Of a DNA stretch of 64,000 bases, positions 50,625 to 58,716 are shown one piece after another (position 1 is the stretch's first letter; each line of letters begins with the position of its first letter). Source of the DNA: VRUE01 sp963747765 (GTDB taxonomy: Bacteria; Actinomycetota; Thermoleophilia; Solirubrobacterales; 70-9). The translations under genes and the position numbers were made by a program. Location of the stretch: contig CAVVGH010000005.1 of assembly GCA_963747765.1 (NCBI GenBank), positions 124,001-188,000 of the forward strand. The letters run 5' to 3'. A model generated the notes under the pieces. The model did no database searches. It was not told the origin of the DNA and saw only the letters and a program-made list of their open reading frames with translations.

Positions 50625-52505
50625 ATGGCTCTGAGACAGGCTCTTGTCGCATGCCTGGTGCTGCTGGCCGCCGCGCTGCCCGCCGCGGCCGCCGCGAGGA
50701 CGCCCCTTTCCCCTGGGCAGGGGACGGCAGGTCATTTCGATGGACGGGCGAGGACGCCCCTTTCCCCTGGGCAGGGGACGGCAGGTCATTTCGATGGACA
50801 GGCGAGGACGGTCCACTTTCGCGGGCAGCAGGTGCAGGTGCCTGCCGGCTGGCCGGTCGTCAGGCTTGCCGCGCATCCTCGGATGTGCGTGCGCCTCGAC
50901 CGGCGGGCCGTGTACCTGGGCAGCCCGAGCGCGCACCAGCGCTGTCCGGCGGACGCGATCGGTCGTCGCCGGGCGATTCTGGTCGGGCGCGGTTCACGCG
51001 CGGGCGAGTCCCACGCGGCGGGCGCCCGTGCCGCCAGCGGAGGCGCGCGCGCGAGCGCCGCCCCGACGGCCCGCCTCTCGGCGGCCTCGGAGTTCACCGG
51101 GCTCGGCTTCGATGCCTGCACGGCACCGTCGCCGGGTGCGATGGCGACGTGGGAGGCCCGCTCGCCCTACCGGGCGATTGGCGTCTACATCGGCGGCCTC
51201 AACCGCGGCTGCTCGCAGCCCAACCTGACCGCCGGCTGGGTGAGCGAACAGACGGCGGCCGGCTGGCACCTGATCCCCACCTACGTGGGCCTGCAGTCGC
51301 CGACCAGCAGCTGCAGCTCCTGCGCGAAGCTCAGCCCCAGCGCGGCCGCCGCCCAGGGAACCGCTGCGGCGAGCGACGCCGTCGAACGCGCCGCGGCGGT
51401 CGGAATCGGGCCGGGGAGCCCGATCTACTTCGACATGGAGAGCTACACGCGAACCTCGAGTGCCACCAACGCGACGATGACCTTCCTCGCCGCCTGGACG
51501 ACGCGCCTGCACGCTCTGGGATACGAGTCGGGCGTCTACAGCAGCAGCGCCTCCGGCATTGCCGATCTCGCCGTTCGCTACGGAACCGGCTACCAGGAGC
51601 CCGACGATCTCTGGATTGCCAACTGGAACGGGAGCCAGAGCACCAGCGATCCCTTCGTCCCAGCCAGTGCCTGGAGCGATCACCAGCGCATCCACCAGTA
51701 CCGCGGCGGCCACGACGAGACCTACGGTGGCGTGACGATCAACATCGACAACGACTACGTGGAAGGGGCGACCGTCGGCACCTCGTCCTCGACCTCGACC
51801 GAGGGAGGTCCGAAGGGCCGCCTCGAGGGGGCCGGTTCGCCACGACCCGGGCAGGTCAGGGTGGTCGGCTGGACCTTTGACCCGAGCTCTCCGGGGGACA
51901 CGGTCTCGCTCCGCGCCTACGTCGGCGGTAAGCCGGGCCGGCCGGGGGCGGTGCGCTACGAACTGGGTCCCGCTGCCGCGCAGCCTCGCGCCGACGTCGC
52001 CGCGGCCCACCGCGCCGCTGGGGCAAACCACGGCTTCGACGTCAGCTTCGCCACCGTGAAGAGCGGCCCGCAGCGGGTCTGCGTATACGCGATCGGCGTC
52101 GAACCCGGGGCGGACAAGCTGCTCGGCTGCCGGACGGTTGGCGTCCCGGTTGCCATCTCGATCCGACGCATCAGGGCGCGGGGAAACCTGGTTCGGGTCG
52201 CCGTCCGCTGCGAGTGGCCGGCCGGGACGCAATGCCCGGGCCAGATCCTCCTGCGCGCCCGGGTGAGGGTGCGCGTCCCCGGCCGGCACAGGGGACGCGG
52301 GCGCGCGAGGACCAGGGTGGTGAGGCGGGCGATCGCCCAGCGCCCCTTCAACCTGACCGGCGAAACGTCCCATGCGTTTACGGTGCGCCTCAACGGCCTC
52401 GGCCGCGCTTTGCTTCGCCGCCGCTCGAAGGCCTGGGCGCAGCTGGTCGTGGCCATTCCAGGCGGCCGCCGCACCCACGCGCTCAAGCTGCGCCGCCCGG
52501 GCTGA
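50625..52505 (+). CDS. Exported DUF1906 (glycoside hydrolase-like) protein
   Basis: 626 residues from the ATG at 50625. Signal peptide ALVACLVLLAAALPAAAAAR, then a perfect 18-residue duplication beginning RTPLSPGQGTAGHFDG. The DUF1906 TIM-barrel domain (about 150-390) starts GLGFDACTAPSPGAMATW and includes IGVYIGGLNR, IYFDMESY, and a C-terminal IHQYRGGHDETYGGVTINID. The last 200 residues are a beta-sandwich (VVGWTFDPSSPGDTVSLRAY) and a basic tail. DUF1906 proteins resemble lysozyme-like glycosidases and act at the cell wall in actinobacteria; activity unproven. The extreme 3' end is tandemly duplicated. Confidence 0.85.
   Translation: MALRQALVACLVLLAAALPAAAAARTPLSPGQGTAGHFDGRARTPLSPGQGTAGHFDGQARTVHFRGQQVQVPAGWPVVRLAAHPRMCVRLDRRAVYLGSPSAHQRCPADAIGRRRAILVGRGSRAGESHAAGARAASGGARASAAPTARLSAASEFTGLGFDACTAPSPGAMATWEARSPYRAIGVYIGGLNRGCSQPNLTAGWVSEQTAAGWHLIPTYVGLQSPTSSCSSCAKLSPSAAAAQGTAAASDAVERAAAVGIGPGSPIYFDMESYTRTSSATNATMTFLAAWTTRLHALGYESGVYSSSASGIADLAVRYGTGYQEPDDLWIANWNGSQSTSDPFVPASAWSDHQRIHQYRGGHDETYGGVTINIDNDYVEGATVGTSSSTSTEGGPKGRLEGAGSPRPGQVRVVGWTFDPSSPGDTVSLRAYVGGKPGRPGAVRYELGPAAAQPRADVAAAHRAAGANHGFDVSFATVKSGPQRVCVYAIGVEPGADKLLGCRTVGVPVAISIRRIRARGNLVRVAVRCEWPAGTQCPGQILLRARVRVRVPGRHRGRGRARTRVVRRAIAQRPFNLTGETSHAFTVRLNGLGRALLRRRSKAWAQLVVAIPGGRRTHALKLRRPG
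50698..50805 (+). repeat. 54-bp in-frame tandem duplication
   Basis: AGGACGCCCCTTTCCCCTGG and the following bases occur twice with only one or two differences, encoding RTPLSPGQGTAGHFDGxA in both copies. It lies right after the signal peptide of the DUF1906 protein. Confidence 0.92.
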
Positions 52506-52572
52506 ACGCGCCCTCAGGCGGCCGCCGCACCCACGCGGTCAAGCTGCGCCGCCCGGGCTGAGCGCGCCCTCC
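52461..52572 (+). repeat. 56-bp tandem duplication of the DUF1906 gene 3' end
   Basis: Two near-identical units start GGCGGCCGCCGCACCCACGC at 52461 and 52517. The first encodes GGRRTHALKLRRPG and the stop TGA; the second repeats the coding end and TGA downstream. Confidence 0.95.
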
Positions 52573-52704
52573 CCCCGCCTGGCTCAGGGTTGTTGTTTGG
52601 GGGGACAGCTCGCCCCGGGGGCGTGTTTAGGAGTGCGCTCAGCGGATATCAAGCGCCCAGGGCGCGACAGACGCCGGCCGAGCTTGTTGGTAACCAGAGG
52701 CCCT

Positions 52705-53796
52705 ATGCGGAACAGAGCGGCAATACTCATGGCGCTGATCGCCATTGCCACCCTTGGTTTGGCGGCGCTCGCCCCGGCGCGCCCGCCGCGAAGCTTCTAC
52801 GGAATCTCTCCACAGACGCCGATCAGCGCCGCCGACACGAACAGGATGCGGCACGGGGGGATCGGCACGATGCGCGTCCCGCTCTGGTGGCCGAGCGTCC
52901 AGCCGACGCCGACATCGGGCTATGACTGGAGCGGCACGGACGAAATCGTGGCCGTGGCGGCGCGCGCTCACATCGATCTGCTGCCCTTCTTCTTCGGCAC
53001 GCCCCGCTGGCTGGCGCACCGCGAATCCACCCTGCCGATCGCCAACGCCCGCCAGCGTCGCGCCTGGTCGGCGTTCGTGCAGGCCGCCGTCGAACGCTAC
53101 GGGACCCGCGGCAGCTTCTGGATCGAACACTGGCCCGGCTCGGGTGACTTCGTCCCGCGCCAGCCGATCAAGCGATGGCAGGTCTGGAACGAGCCCAACT
53201 TCTTCTACTTCGCGTCGCCGGCCTCGCCGACCCGCTATGCGCGGCTGCTGAAGCTCTCGCATCGGGCAATCCGGCTCGGCGATCGCCGTGCCCAGGTGAT
53301 CATGGGTGGTCTCTTCGGAAATCCTCGGGAGCACCCTCCCAGAGCGATGGACGCGGCCGACTTTCTCGACCGCCTCTACAGGGTGCGGGGCATCAAGCAC
53401 AGCTTCGACGGCGTCGCCCTGCACCCCTATGCGGCAAACACGAGGGTCCTGCGCCGCCTCACCGAGAGCCTGCGCCGGGTGATCGTCGGCAACCGCGACC
53501 GCCGGGCCGACCTCTACATCACCGAGCTGGGTTGGGGATCGCAGCACGACCCGAAGCGCGTCTCCTTCGAGGTCGGCTGGCGCCAGCAGGCGCGCGAACT
53601 GCGCCGCGCCTACGCATATCTGATTCGCAACCGGCGACGGCTCAACCTGAAGCGCGTCTACTGGTTCACCTGGAAGGACGCGCGCGGTTCCTGCAGCTTT
53701 TGCGACTCGACCGGCCTCTTCCGCCGCGGCTCGCGCTTTAAGCCGAAGCCCGCCTGGCACACGCTTGCGGCGATCGCCCACGGCCACCTGCGCTGA
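52705..53796 (+). CDS. Exported clan-A glycosidase-like protein (first paralogue)
   Basis: 363 residues from the ATG at 52705. Signal region AILMALIAIATLGLAALAPA. A (beta/alpha)8 barrel follows. GIGTMRVPLWWPSVQP, WQVWNEPNFFYF with candidate acid/base E163, and YITELGWGS with candidate nucleophile E274 match clan GH-A (GH5/GH39-like) catalytic strands. KRVYWFTWKD near the end is strand 8. Two cysteines (CSFC) may form a small loop. The substrate is unknown, likely a polysaccharide. It is closely related to the protein encoded at 54529-55644. Confidence 0.85.
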   Translation: MRNRAAILMALIAIATLGLAALAPARPPRSFYGISPQTPISAADTNRMRHGGIGTMRVPLWWPSVQPTPTSGYDWSGTDEIVAVAARAHIDLLPFFFGTPRWLAHRESTLPIANARQRRAWSAFVQAAVERYGTRGSFWIEHWPGSGDFVPRQPIKRWQVWNEPNFFYFASPASPTRYARLLKLSHRAIRLGDRRAQVIMGGLFGNPREHPPRAMDAADFLDRLYRVRGIKHSFDGVALHPYAANTRVLRRLTESLRRVIVGNRDRRADLYITELGWGSQHDPKRVSFEVGWRQQARELRRAYAYLIRNRRRLNLKRVYWFTWKDARGSCSFCDSTGLFRRGSRFKPKPAWHTLAAIAHGHLR

Positions 53797-53829
53797 GCGT
53801 CGCAGAGCCGGCACCGACACCCGGACCGG

Positions 53830-53915
53830 AGCGGGCTGTGGCGGGGGCTCCCTGCGGCCCCGCGGGACGTAGAGCGGGCTGTGGCGGGGGCTCCCTGCGG
53901 CCCCGCGGGACGTAG
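53830..53915 (+). repeat. 43-bp tandem duplication upstream of the PPOX gene
   Basis: AGCGGGCTGTGGCGGGGGCT and the next 23 bases occur at 53830 and 53873. The second unit ends 15 bp before the start codon, so it carries or displaces the promoter/leader of that gene. Confidence 0.9.
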
Positions 53916-53929
53916 AGTGCGGACACCGG

Positions 53930-54397
53930 ATGAGTCGCCGCGATCAGATCAGGTTGAGCGAGGGGGAGCTACTGGAGCTGCTCGAGGGGGAGCGGGTCGT
54001 GGTGGTCTCCAGCATCGGGCCGCGCGGCTGGCCCCACTCGATGCCGCTCTGGTACGTGCCCCGCGACGGCGAGGTCTGGATCTGGACCTACGCGAAGTCG
54101 CAGAAGGTGCGGAACCTCGAACGCGACCCGCGTGCCACGCTGCTGATCGAGGCGGGGCGCGAGTACAGCGAGCTGCGCGGCGCGATGATCGAGGCCGAGG
54201 CCGAGCTCCACCGCGACCACGACACCGTGCTCGGTTTCGCCGAAGAGCTGACCGTCCGCTACGCGGAGGGGATCTCCTCCGTGCAGGGCGATGCCAAGGC
54301 GGGGCTCGAAGCCCAGGCGCCGAAGCGCGTCGCGATCCACTTCAAGCCGCTGCGGGTGGCGACCTGGGACCACCGCAAGCTCGGTGGCGCCTACTGA
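53930..54397 (+). CDS. PPOX-class flavin/F420-binding split-barrel protein
   Basis: 155 residues of split-barrel fold. VVVVSSIGPRGWPHSMPLWYV is the first strand pair, IWTYAKSQKVRNLERDPRATLLIE the phosphate-binding helix region, and the end is FKPLRVATWDHRKLGG. It matches the pyridoxamine-phosphate-oxidase-like family whose actinobacterial members often use F420 or heme. Cofactor not decided. It sits between two paralogous glycosidase-like genes but has no obvious link to them. Confidence 0.85.
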   Translation: MSRRDQIRLSEGELLELLEGERVVVVSSIGPRGWPHSMPLWYVPRDGEVWIWTYAKSQKVRNLERDPRATLLIEAGREYSELRGAMIEAEAELHRDHDTVLGFAEELTVRYAEGISSVQGDAKAGLEAQAPKRVAIHFKPLRVATWDHRKLGGAY

Positions 54398-54478
54398 ACG
54401 GAGCGCCCGCCCTCCCGCGACAAGCGGCTCGGCACCGTGTTTGAGGGTGACCCCACCCGCTACCTTTCCCCACCCGAT

Positions 54479-54556
54479 GAGACGACTGTTCACATGCGCG
54501 CTTTGAGACGACTGTTGGCAGGCGCGCTTTGAGACGACTGTTGGCAGGCGCGCTGC
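54479..54556 (+). repeat. 26-bp tandem repeat over a gene start
   Basis: GAGACGACTGTT..CA.GCGCGCT units start at 54479, 54505 and 54531. The first is preceded by ATG (54477) and reads MRRLFTCAL then stop; the next two are preceded by TTG. Because 26 is not a multiple of three, the original ATG is now out of frame with the gene. Confidence 0.92.
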
Positions 54557-55644
54557 TCCTCGCCTGCGCGGTTGCGGTGATATCGGTGACGACGGCTTGG
54601 GGGCCGGCTGCGGCGCAGGGACTCCGAGCGCCGCGCTCCTTTTTTGGGATCGCGCCGCAGACCCTGCTCACCGAAACGGATGCCGACTACATGCGCGCGG
54701 CGCGGATCGGAAGCATCCGCGTGCCCATTCTGTGGCAGGACATACAGCCGACTCGCGACGGCGAGCTCGAATGGAAGGGGCTCGACGAAACCGTGGCGCT
54801 GGCGGCCCACTACAGGCTCCGCATCCTCCCCTTCGTCGTCGGAACGCCCCGCTGGGTCGCGCGCAAGCCGACCACGCTGCCGATCTACAGCGGGCGCCAG
54901 CGGCGCGCCTGGGTGACGTTCCTGCGCACCCTCGTGGAGCGCTACGGGCCGCACGGCGAATTCTGGCTCGAGCACTGGCCCGGCTCCGAAGACCCCGTGC
55001 CGACCCTGCCGATGCACGAATGGCAGATCTGGAACGAGGCCAACTTCTTCTACTTCGCCTATCCGGTCTCACCCACTCGCTACGCGCGGCTGCTGAAGCT
55101 CAGCTACCGGGCCGTCAAGAGCGCCGATCCGCGGGCGCGCATCATCCTCTCGGGGCTCTTCGGCTCGCCCGACGAGAGCGGCCGCCGCGGCATGCCCGCG
55201 GCGGACTTCCTTTCCGCCCTCTACCGGGTGCCCGGCATCAAGCGGTACTTCGACGCCGTCGCCCTGCACCCGTACGCGTTTCACGTCGAAGACCTGGAAG
55301 CGCTGATCGAGCAGGTGCGGACGGTCCTCCTCGAAAACCACGACCCCGGGGCCGGCCTCTACATCACCGAGATGGGCTGGGGCTCGCAGAACGACCCCAA
55401 CATCGTCGCCTTCGAGCAGGGCATGCACGGCCAGGCGCGCGAACTTCGTGGCGCCTACCGCTACATGCTGAGCAACCGCCGCCGCCTCAACCTGAAGGGC
55501 GTCTACTGGTTCTCCTGGAAGGACATCGAAGGAGCCTGCAACTTCTGCGACTCGGTCGGCTTCTTCCGGCGTGGGGCGCGGCTGAAGCCGAAGCCCGCCT
55601 GGCACGCCTTCGTCCGCCTCACGGGCGGCCGAGCGCGTCCGTAG
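54529..55644 (+). CDS. Exported clan-A glycosidase-like protein (second paralogue)
   Basis: 371 residues from a TTG in the third 26-bp repeat unit, the only start that keeps the signal peptide (RRLLAGALLLACAVAVISV). It aligns along its whole length with the protein at 52705-53796: SFFGIAPQTLLTETD, RIGSIRVPILWQDIQP, WQIWNEANFFYF with E170, YITEMGWGSQ with E281, and the same CNFC pair. The acid/base motif is WNEAN rather than WNEPN. Probable extracellular glycosidase of unknown substrate. Start usage may be weak because of the TTG. Confidence 0.82.
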   Translation: MRRLLAGALLLACAVAVISVTTAWGPAAAQGLRAPRSFFGIAPQTLLTETDADYMRAARIGSIRVPILWQDIQPTRDGELEWKGLDETVALAAHYRLRILPFVVGTPRWVARKPTTLPIYSGRQRRAWVTFLRTLVERYGPHGEFWLEHWPGSEDPVPTLPMHEWQIWNEANFFYFAYPVSPTRYARLLKLSYRAVKSADPRARIILSGLFGSPDESGRRGMPAADFLSALYRVPGIKRYFDAVALHPYAFHVEDLEALIEQVRTVLLENHDPGAGLYITEMGWGSQNDPNIVAFEQGMHGQARELRGAYRYMLSNRRRLNLKGVYWFSWKDIEGACNFCDSVGFFRRGARLKPKPAWHAFVRLTGGRARP

Positions 55645-55711
55645 GTGGAGGGCTCGGCGCCCGGCGCGGCGAACCTGCGAGGCGGCCGTGAGGATCGCGA
55701 GCCGCGACGCG

Positions 55712-56869
55712 TTACTTGCGGTGCCGGCCGACGGGCAGCTTGATCGTCTTCGTGGTGACCCGCGAGCCGACCGTTGCCTTGGCGAGCATCCGAGCCTTGC
55801 GCCTCGATCGCTTCAGCAGCCGCTTGCCCGCCTGCGTGAGCTTGACCTTGACGGCCTGCTTCTTGTGCGCGGCAATCGAGAACCGAGCACGTCCATAGAC
55901 GATTGCCTTCTTCGATTTCTTCCTCGCCTTTCGCCTCGAGCTGCTGGCCTTGGCCCCACCCTTCGCCTTGCCGAGCAGCTGGAGCAGGCCCCTGCATCTC
56001 GCGTTTAGCGCACAGGTGACCGGGAGGATCACGGTGTTGCCGCGGAGCTTGGGCTTCCCGAGCTTCACCGCGTTCGCTGCCGGCGGAGGAGGCTTCGGAG
56101 TCGGTTCAGGTGGCGGAGTCGGCTGAGGTGTCGGGTCGATGGTCAGTTCCGCCTGCATCAGAACCTCGCCCAGCGTTCCCCACGCGCCCGTCACGTAAAA
56201 GGGGTCGGAGCCACCGATCAAGGTGGTGCCCTGGCGGTCGGGCGGCAGCGGGACGGTGAGGTCCCCGTTGGTGGAGGGGATGTCGACGTAGGGGCTGATC
56301 CAGGCCGAGAGGAACTGGCTGTTGAGGTCGGCGGGGATCGGTGTCGTGTTGTCGAGCATCGACACGACGAGCACGTCGTAGCGGTAGGAGTTGTCGTTCG
56401 GGTTGTAGAGGGAGCGGGCCGGCAGGTTCGTGAGCACGTGCGTCAGCCCGTCGGAGCCGGCGACCATGGTGAAGTTGGCGCTGTCGGCGATGTCCTGCGC
56501 CAGGCCGGGGCTGGCAGTGCTGTTGGCGTCGCGGATGAACTCGACGACGCTCAGCCGTGCCGGCCCGGCGGGCGCGCCCGGGGCCGGCTTGAAGGTGACC
56601 TGGGTGATCGTGCCGTGCTGATCGCCAAACGCGCGTGGGTCGGGGAACGGGATGACGTGCACGGCCGAGGTGTCACCCGGGTTCGAAGCGTTCCCGGTCG
56701 TGTACGCGCTGCAGCCGACCCGACCGGGATGGAAAAAGTTGAAGGTGCCACAGGTGACGTTGGAGTTCGATTCGTGGGCGGCGAGGTTCGAGCCAAACGT
56801 CACGGCGCCCGCCGTTGCCGGCAGGGTGAGTGCGGAAAGCACCGCAATCGCAAGCAGGATGCGCCTCAC
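55712..56869 (-). CDS. Exported protein with basic C-terminal tail, unknown function
   Basis: About 385 residues from the GTG at 56869 (the frame continues upstream into the next gene, but the signal peptide RRILLAIAVLSALTLPATAGA begins here). The mature part is beta-rich with Asn-rich stretches and VTCGTFNFFHPGRVGCSAY. A Pro-rich linker (PTPQPTPPPEPTPKPPPP) leads to a Lys/Arg-rich C-terminal module ending KTIKLPVGRHRK, similar in style to tails on other exported proteins here. No enzymatic family recognised. Confidence 0.75.
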   Translation of the reverse strand: MRRILLAIAVLSALTLPATAGAVTFGSNLAAHESNSNVTCGTFNFFHPGRVGCSAYTTGNASNPGDTSAVHVIPFPDPRAFGDQHGTITQVTFKPAPGAPAGPARLSVVEFIRDANSTASPGLAQDIADSANFTMVAGSDGLTHVLTNLPARSLYNPNDNSYRYDVLVVSMLDNTTPIPADLNSQFLSAWISPYVDIPSTNGDLTVPLPPDRQGTTLIGGSDPFYVTGAWGTLGEVLMQAELTIDPTPQPTPPPEPTPKPPPPAANAVKLGKPKLRGNTVILPVTCALNARCRGLLQLLGKAKGGAKASSSRRKARKKSKKAIVYGRARFSIAAHKKQAVKVKLTQAGKRLLKRSRRKARMLAKATVGSRVTTKTIKLPVGRHRK

Positions 56870-56943
56870 AAAGCTGTTTATCGGCAGCTTGTCGGTGAGC
56901 TTAAGCCGGCGGTCGACAGTCCGCGGGCTGCGGTCGGCGAGAG

Positions 56944-58683
56944 CTACCGTGCGCGGCAAAGAAGGACCGGTTGCGAGGGCACGATCTGGGCCTTCCAATC
57001 CATAGAGGCGGGGCCACCCGGCATCGCCAACACGGACGGTATGTCTCCCATCAAAGGCCCGACCTGGATTTCGAAAGTGTCGGCGAAGCGTCGCAGCCCA
57101 ACCGCCGCCGGCGTGCCTGTGGAGAGGCGCATCCAGAGTCCCCCGGCCGGAACCTCGACTTCCGCCTGGGCCCCGGCGACCAGGGGACGGAAGCGCAGGC
57201 AGCCATTGACGCGCGTGAGCGTGCCACCCGTTTGCGATGCACCGACCCGAGCCGGCAGCTTCTTGGGCGCTGCCGCGGTCGGTTCGAGGTGCGGCCCAAG
57301 CGCATCGGCGATGACCCGGTCGGCGGCCGCTCGCTCCCTGGGCCCCGCGCGCTCGATCTCCTTCGGCGAGAACGCGGGGGTGCCAAATCGTTCGCGGCTG
57401 GCGGCATATCGCCCGAGGGAGAGGTTGAGGTCAACCGAGTTTTCCTTTTCGGCTTCTTCGGGAGTCTCGATGATCGCACTGCGGGGGGCGTTGCTTGCCA
57501 CCAGCAGGTCGGCCGCTCCGAGCGCAGCGCGATTGATTTCCGACTGTTCGTGAAAGACATCGGCCATGTAGGTGATCTCGCGGACGTTCGGAAACAACGC
57601 AAAGGCACATATCGCGGTGAGGGCGACGGCCCCCTGGTTGCGGATTCGCGACGCTGCCAGGGCCTCCGCCAAGATCAGGATCAGCAGGATTACGCTGACG
57701 TAGATGTACCGGCTGGAGGTTGGATTGCGTTCGATGCTCGCGCTGCCGGCAGTCAAGAGCCAAAAGGCGAGCAGGGCGGTCAGCGCCGGAAGGGAGGCGC
57801 GTGGAAGTCGGTATCGACAGCCAACCGCAAGGGCCAGCACGGCAACCAGGACCGCTCCGGCAAGTGCCTGCCCAGGGACGATGTCGAAGCTTGCGGCATG
57901 TACTCCCGGGGAGGTGAAGGTTCCGGTGAGGGCGGCGAGCGCCGCAGCCAGAGAGTCGAAGAAGAACGAAGGGAGCGCGGCGAAGTTCGCAAGCGAGGTG
58001 ATTCCTTCGCTGCGACCTTCGATCAGCCACCAGACCCCGAAGACGAAGAGCGGGAACGCGGGCACCCAGAGTCGCGCCCTGGGCGACTCGCGATCGAGCA
58101 GTACGACGGCTACGGCACCGATGGTGAACGGCAGGGCGTAGCCGTTTGAGCACACCCCCACGGTGAGCAGCGCGGTGGCGACGATGTCCCAGGCGAGGCG
58201 TCGTTGCCGAAGGACCAGCCAGGCCGCCAGGCCGGTTGCCACCGTCACCGACAGTGGCCAGCCGTGCGAGTCGAGGAATGCGTCGTTGGCGGCCCCGAGA
58301 AACAGTACGAGGAAGCTTGGGGCCAGTGCTGCAAGCGGGCTGAAGACACGCCGCAGGGACATATAGAGCAGGCCAACCACCGAGAGGTGCACACCGACCG
58401 TGATCAGTCGGAACACCGGCGCTCCGCTGATGCCGAAGACCTGCAGCACCGTCTTGTAGACGACGACGGGCAGGGCGACCAAGTGCCCGTTTTTGGGCAT
58501 CAAGAAGGCCGACAGTTCGTGACCGGTGCGGGCCGAATAGCCGAAGTCCCACTCGTCGAACAGCAGGGTGAAGCCGCGTGTCTCGAGCAGCAGGAAGGCA
58601 GCGGCGATCGCCATCGCGGCCAGCAGGCAGGCGACGGCGATCCGCTGGGTGGTCCTATCGTCCCGCTGCCAGACGCCTCGCAC
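56944..58683 (-). CDS. Polytopic membrane protein, GT-C glycosyltransferase-like
   Basis: 579 residues. About ten to eleven membrane helices in the first 390 residues, with an acidic motif in the first external loop (LFDEWDFGYSARTGHE), the place where GT-C enzymes hold their catalytic Asp/Glu. The C-terminal 180 residues are soluble and beta-rich. Adjacent genes encode glycosyltransferases and methyltransferases, so transfer of a lipid-linked sugar at the outer membrane face is plausible. Sequence alone gives no substrate. Confidence 0.75.
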   Translation of the reverse strand: MRGVWQRDDRTTQRIAVACLLAAMAIAAAFLLLETRGFTLLFDEWDFGYSARTGHELSAFLMPKNGHLVALPVVVYKTVLQVFGISGAPVFRLITVGVHLSVVGLLYMSLRRVFSPLAALAPSFLVLFLGAANDAFLDSHGWPLSVTVATGLAAWLVLRQRRLAWDIVATALLTVGVCSNGYALPFTIGAVAVVLLDRESPRARLWVPAFPLFVFGVWWLIEGRSEGITSLANFAALPSFFFDSLAAALAALTGTFTSPGVHAASFDIVPGQALAGAVLVAVLALAVGCRYRLPRASLPALTALLAFWLLTAGSASIERNPTSSRYIYVSVILLILILAEALAASRIRNQGAVALTAICAFALFPNVREITYMADVFHEQSEINRAALGAADLLVASNAPRSAIIETPEEAEKENSVDLNLSLGRYAASRERFGTPAFSPKEIERAGPRERAAADRVIADALGPHLEPTAAAPKKLPARVGASQTGGTLTRVNGCLRFRPLVAGAQAEVEVPAGGLWMRLSTGTPAAVGLRRFADTFEIQVGPLMGDIPSVLAMPGGPASMDWKAQIVPSQPVLLCRAR

Positions 58684-58716
58684 TGGGCGGGGATCCTATG
58701 GCGTCGAGTGGCTGGA

